Source of the DNA: an uncultured Gemmiger sp.
GTDB taxonomy: Bacteria; Bacillota; Clostridia; Oscillospirales; Ruminococcaceae
Assembly (NCBI GenBank): GCA_944386225.1
Contig: CALXAH010000073.1
Span: forward strand, 1-35,803
DNA length: 35,803 bases
Direction: 5' to 3'
A program made the position numbers and the translations under genes. Position 1 is the first letter of the stretch. Each line of letters opens with the position of its first letter. Positions 32,668 to 35,803 of the stretch are shown piece by piece. The notes beneath the pieces are model-generated. The model had not been told where the DNA came from. It worked only from the letters and a program-made list of their open reading frames with translations, and did not search any database.

Positions 32668-33018
32668 ATGAAAGAAAGAACGATTGGCAATTTATCTCTG
32701 GCTGCAGTCCTAGCTTCCTATCTCATACTTCGATACCTGTTGTTTGACTTGCATGGCATGAAGGAGTTCCCCTTCATTCTTTGCCTGGCAGGTGTGCTTC
32801 TAATTGTGTTCACCGGCATAATAAGAAAAAACAAGGTCTCGCCGCCTTTGATTGCGCTCGGCTACATTGGCGGGTTTGTTGCTGGCGCTTTGTTCAGTTA
32901 TGACTACGGCGAAGGCTTGAACAATCTGTGGATAATCTGGATGTGGTGTTTTGTGGTGGCAAGTCTTTTCGGTATGATCGGCGACCTGATCCTAAAAAAA
33001 CGGTCAAATCAGAAATAG
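32668..33018 (+). CDS. 116-residue membrane protein
   Basis: The start ATG 32668 has CAGGAGGAA upstream and sits two bases after the previous stop. Four membrane segments are visible (LSLAAVLASYLILRYLLF, FILCLAGVLLIVFTGII, LIALGYIGGFVAGALFS, WIIWMWCFVVASLFGMIGDL), with basic loops and end (KKRSNQK). It would be made together with the previous gene. Function is unknown. Confidence 0.65.
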   Translation: MKERTIGNLSLAAVLASYLILRYLLFDLHGMKEFPFILCLAGVLLIVFTGIIRKNKVSPPLIALGYIGGFVAGALFSYDYGEGLNNLWIIWMWCFVVASLFGMIGDLILKKRSNQK

Positions 33019-33073
33019 TTTGATGTCTTGAGTCGAAAAATGTTGTATCTAAGAGTAAGGAGAATTAAGAACT

Positions 33074-33565
33074 ATGAAAAAGACAGCCTTTTCTTTAGCA
33101 ATTCTATTTTTCCTCTTCGCTTTTTCAGCGTGTGGTTCAAAAAGTGTGCAAGAAACCGTTTCAACAGAGCTTGGCATTGATGCATCGGGCGGAAAAGAAA
33201 TATCTGCTACGGATACGCATGGCGGCTTCCACGGCGATGGGGTCTCGAGCGTTGCCCTCAGTTTCAGCGATCTTAGTGTTCTGGATGAAATTAAAGGGAA
33301 TGCGGAGTGGAAGGCATTCCCACTGGACGAAACAGTACAGGCTCTGGTGTATGGAGTGAACGATGAAACAAGCAGTATTGGGCCATTTATCAACGACGGG
33401 ACCGGCAATCCGCTTGTGCGAGAAATCCAAAATGGCTACTACATCCTGATAGATCGCCAGAAAGACCAAGAGACTGACATTTTGGAGCGCTCCTCTTTCA
33501 ATGTCACGGTTGGACTGTATGATACCGACACCAATACTTTGTACTACTGTACACTTGATACTTGA
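33074..33565 (+). CDS. Lipoprotein of unknown function (163 residues)
   Basis: A lipoprotein signal ends in FSACGS (Cys20). The mature part of about 140 residues has strand-rich segments (SSVALSFSDLSVLDEIKG, YYILIDRQKDQ, FNVTVGLYDTDTNTLYYCTL). The start ATG 33074 has AAGGAG about 12 bases upstream. It is separate from the preceding gene by 55 bases. No family is recognised. Confidence 0.65.
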   Translation: MKKTAFSLAILFFLFAFSACGSKSVQETVSTELGIDASGGKEISATDTHGGFHGDGVSSVALSFSDLSVLDEIKGNAEWKAFPLDETVQALVYGVNDETSSIGPFINDGTGNPLVREIQNGYYILIDRQKDQETDILERSSFNVTVGLYDTDTNTLYYCTLDT

Positions 33566-33636
33566 GACATTGTTATTATAATATGCCACAAAATCTTTGC
33601 TGCAGGGTTCACGGACAAATAAATGAGGAGTGCCTT

Positions 33637-34092
33637 ATGGAGCGTAAGAATATAGAAGATGTTCTGCCAGGATTGATTAGTGAACTCAAGTCTGAGCCTT
33701 ATCCCGTGGAAGATGCCGCCAAGCAATGGTTCGTGGAACTGGATGGCACCGAGGAAACCAACAGCAGGTGGCAAATCCATGTGTTCAACGCTTTGAAAAC
33801 CGCGAAGACATTTGAGATCCACTGCTGGGCAGATGAAACGGAGTGCATAGATCTGGCGCTCCAATACGGGAAGCAAAAAGATTCCGATTGGCAGTATGGG
33901 AAGATCATCACCGGCGATGTGACACCGAAGTTCTGTGATTTTCTGCTGGGGCTTCCCAAACCCACAGACACAGAACTATATAACAAAATGACGCCGTTCT
34001 TCACGATCTCACTTGATAACGGCTTTTGGTCGGAGCATTACGGCACAGAGCTGATCAGCACTGGTCGGCAGGCCAGTGCTGGTTATGAATGA
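33637..34092 (+). CDS. Soluble conserved hypothetical protein (151 residues)
   Basis: The start ATG 33637 (GAGGAG upstream) is preferred over 33562, which lies at the end of the lipoprotein gene. It begins MERKNIEDVLPGLISELKSE and ends STGRQASAGYE. It is acidic, mixed alpha/beta, with no signal or membrane segment; WFVELDGTEETNSRWQIHVF is its most patterned stretch. It sits ten bases before the 507-residue gene, so the two are likely co-translated. Function is unknown. Confidence 0.6.
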   Translation: MERKNIEDVLPGLISELKSEPYPVEDAAKQWFVELDGTEETNSRWQIHVFNALKTAKTFEIHCWADETECIDLALQYGKQKDSDWQYGKIITGDVTPKFCDFLLGLPKPTDTELYNKMTPFFTISLDNGFWSEHYGTELISTGRQASAGYE

Positions 34093-34102
34093 GGAAAAAT
34101 CA

Positions 34103-35626
34103 ATGGAATGGACCTATCGGAACTTTACCAAAAAGAGCATTGACCTGGCGCTCTTGGGGGTTGAAAAGCGCGCCGGGGATGAAACCTATTTCTGCACCCC
34201 CAAGGGGGCCAAAATCATCGGCTGGGCGGGTGTGGATGGCATCCACTACTGCCTGATCCGCGGCTTTGGGGAGATGGTGTTTGCCATCAGCCCGATGAAT
34301 GTTGCTCCGAACTATGTTCATCCGCTGGCCCGGACTTTTTCGGACTTTCTGCGGCTGCTGCTGGCCTGCGGCAGCTGCGATACGCTGGAACAGGCATGGC
34401 AGTGGGACGAGTCGCAGTTTCAAACATTTCTTGCAAAAAATCCCCCCACTCAAGAGCAAACGGAAGTGCTGGAGCAGCTGGCCCAGCAGACCGGCCTCGC
34501 TCCCATGGAACACCCATGGCAGTATCTCCACGAGGTACAGAGCGGGTTTGCTTACGACAAAATCAAATTCACGGAAGATTATTATGACCTGGACATGAAT
34601 CCAGATGCCCCGCAGCCGCCACCAAAGTGGGAGGTCTCCTTCGACGGTGGGTTCAGGAGCAGTCGTCAGGGACGCCCTGGGAAAGAATTGCCCATCCGCA
34701 AGGAATTCGACTGGGCTGGATACCACTGGGCGATCCCATCCATCTATCTCTGCGGCAAGGGGATTGTAATGGACTTTTGTATGCGGGTGGAGACCGCTGC
34801 AATCCGCGACTTCTTGAACAAATGGGACCTTACTCCGGAAAACGAGACAGAGCGGCAGTTCACTCAGGAGCAGCAGATGCAGCTGGATCTGGACAATCCC
34901 CTCCACATGGATTTTCATTCTCTGCTCCATTTGAACGGAAAGGAGCTGCATTCCACCCACGGCTATGGGTCCTCCTATAATCCGTGCCTGGGGCCTGAGT
35001 GTGTGGTGGAGGACGAGGCCAAGCGTACCGTGGAGCACTATGGATTGGATTTGAACTATGCATGGGTCATCCTGCGATCCTCTTATCCCTGGGCAACCAA
35101 GCGGAAGCCAGAAATCCGCCAACTCTCTGTCACCTTGCTCCCGGATGCAGTTTCCGTACCTGGTCCGCATTTTCGGCTCAGCACTCCAGGGGATACGGTT
35201 CGTTTCTCGTATGACGGCCAGGAGTATATTCTGACCTTGCAGGAGTATGAGGCACAGGAAATGAACTGGAGTCTGATGCCGGATACAGAGCTGGAGTATC
35301 CAAGCCACTATGTGGCCATGAGCTATACCATCACACCGGAGCCTCCAGATGGTGTGATGGACATTGCAGACTGCAATGAAGGGGACCGCCCCCGGCAGGC
35401 CCCGCCGGCCCCGGGTCAGCCCACCGCTGCCTCATGCGCCATGGTAGTTGGCATTATCGGCGGTGCAGACGGTCCTACGGCCATTATTTATGATCAGCAA
35501 AAACAAGGAAAGCTCCATGCGGCTTGCTCCTCTCTGCATTTTAAGCCTGTGGAGCAGGTGGAGTGGAGAATCGTTTTTCGTGAGCACCGGAGCTTTTCTG
35601 CGGAAATTGACTTGTTATCCCGGTGA
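34103..35626 (+). CDS. 507-residue hypothetical protein with GIIGGADGPT motif near the C-terminus
   Basis: The start ATG 34103 is chosen because GAGGAAAA lies seven bases upstream; ATG 34085 and GTG 34076 lie in the previous gene. The N-terminal about 130 residues (KGAKIIGWAGVDGIHYCLIR, FSDFLRLLLACGSCDTLEQA) are reminiscent of SMI1/KNR4-type domains but not clearly so. A central region spans about 160-290, a second domain about 290-430. The C-terminal end has a Pro-rich linker, then VVGIIGGADGPTAIIYDQQK (G450 to T459 as the motif). That motif is typical of the beta subunit of sodium-pumping decarboxylases (OadB/GcdB), where it lies in membrane segments; here there is no such context. Function is unknown. 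Confidence 0.65.
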   Translation: MEWTYRNFTKKSIDLALLGVEKRAGDETYFCTPKGAKIIGWAGVDGIHYCLIRGFGEMVFAISPMNVAPNYVHPLARTFSDFLRLLLACGSCDTLEQAWQWDESQFQTFLAKNPPTQEQTEVLEQLAQQTGLAPMEHPWQYLHEVQSGFAYDKIKFTEDYYDLDMNPDAPQPPPKWEVSFDGGFRSSRQGRPGKELPIRKEFDWAGYHWAIPSIYLCGKGIVMDFCMRVETAAIRDFLNKWDLTPENETERQFTQEQQMQLDLDNPLHMDFHSLLHLNGKELHSTHGYGSSYNPCLGPECVVEDEAKRTVEHYGLDLNYAWVILRSSYPWATKRKPEIRQLSVTLLPDAVSVPGPHFRLSTPGDTVRFSYDGQEYILTLQEYEAQEMNWSLMPDTELEYPSHYVAMSYTITPEPPDGVMDIADCNEGDRPRQAPPAPGQPTAASCAMVVGIIGGADGPTAIIYDQQKQGKLHAACSSLHFKPVEQVEWRIVFREHRSFSAEIDLLSR

Positions 35627-35803
35627 TTCATCATAAATAGTACGAATGGAAAGCGATTTGTCAAGGGGGCTTTTTCTTTCCGTGACAAAATATGCCCGCC
35701 CCATTGGATAACCATAGCAATTCGGTAGCTTTTCCAAATCGGCCCGCATGTCCAAAATGTCGGCCGATGCCTGGTGGGCAGGGCGCTTGTGAGGAAAGGT
35801 GGG
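35615..35803 (-). CDS. Possible C-terminal fragment of a minus-strand gene (5' end outside window)
   Basis: A frame entering from the right edge encodes 62 residues, ending SIRTIYDESPG at TAA 35615-35617. It includes ILDMRADLEKLPNCYGYPMG and FVTERKSPLDKSL, which read like a real protein rather than noise. It overlaps the end of the convergent 507-residue gene by 12 bases. Two other minus-strand frames are also partly open here, so the call is tentative. No family is recognised. Confidence 0.35.
   Translation of the reverse strand, partial: PTFPHKRPAHQASADILDMRADLEKLPNCYGYPMGRAYFVTERKSPLDKSLSIRTIYDESPG

Noticed and set aside
34100-35308. 402-residue open frame on the minus strand
   Set aside because: Antisense to the 507-residue gene, which has a good ribosome site and sensible composition; the reverse frame has neither.
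35648-35689. Overlapping inverted repeats (GGAAAG/CTTTCC and TTTGTCA/TGACAAA) as a terminator
   Set aside because: Stems are short with long loops and no clean T run after the 3' arm; not convincing as a terminator.
1-35803. CRISPR array, tRNA or rRNA genes, integrase, relaxase, attachment sites
   Set aside because: Looked for and not seen: no regularly spaced direct repeats, no tRNA-like cloverleaf noticed, and no recombinase or relaxase motifs among the translated frames.

Overview
This window looks like part of an integrative and conjugative element (ICE) from a gut-type Firmicute, most likely Clostridia near the Oscillospiraceae/Ruminococcaceae. The case rests on strong GGAGG-type ribosome sites, moderate GC, Firmicute-type type IV secretion proteins (PrgI, VirB4, VirD4, NlpC/P60), a class B sortase with an LPXTG adhesin, and a DUF3268 zinc-finger protein. 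No integrase, relaxase, origin of transfer or attachment site is visible, so both ends of the element lie outside the window.

Positions 1-14400 (+ strand) carry the conjugation operon. It starts with a promoter followed by a short terminator-bearing leader. The genes are a small pilin-like membrane protein, VirB6/TrbL, an NlpC/P60 wall hydrolase, PrgI, the VirB4 ATPase, three accessory proteins of unknown mechanism (one DUF5697-like, one DUF6100-like), the VirD4 coupling protein, an S1-domain protein, a small YbjN-like protein and a CAP-domain lipoprotein. Together they would build the mating channel, cut the wall and feed DNA to the channel. Intrinsic terminators lie directly in front of several ribosome sites, which suggests graded expression or antitermination.

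Positions 14400-22330 hold a surface module: a 2131-residue LPXTG adhesin with about eight CnaB/SpaA-like domains and a possible thioester domain, its overlapping class B sortase, and two small proteins. Positions 22330-23735 hold a separate regulatory unit: a palindrome, a promoter, a structured leader RNA ending in a terminator (the DUF3268 RNA arrangement), a DUF3268 zinc-finger protein and a small sigma-like factor. A bidirectional terminator closes this part.

Positions 23740-31430 run on the minus strand. One unit has an XRE-type regulator with a CX3CX3C cluster, a 52-residue protein, a coiled-coil protein, a 59-residue protein and a two-gene ABC transporter. Next to it are four small membrane proteins, an ECF sigma factor translationally coupled to a DUF4367-type anti-sigma factor, and a lipoprotein.

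Positions 31500-35626 return to the plus strand with six orphan genes: soluble proteins, a membrane protein, a lipoprotein, and a 507-residue protein whose C-terminus carries the GIIGGADGPT motif known from sodium-pumping decarboxylase beta subunits. A possible truncated minus-strand gene enters from the right edge. Several genes below are too short for a usual ORF cutoff (48, 52 and 59 residues), but they have good ribosome sites.
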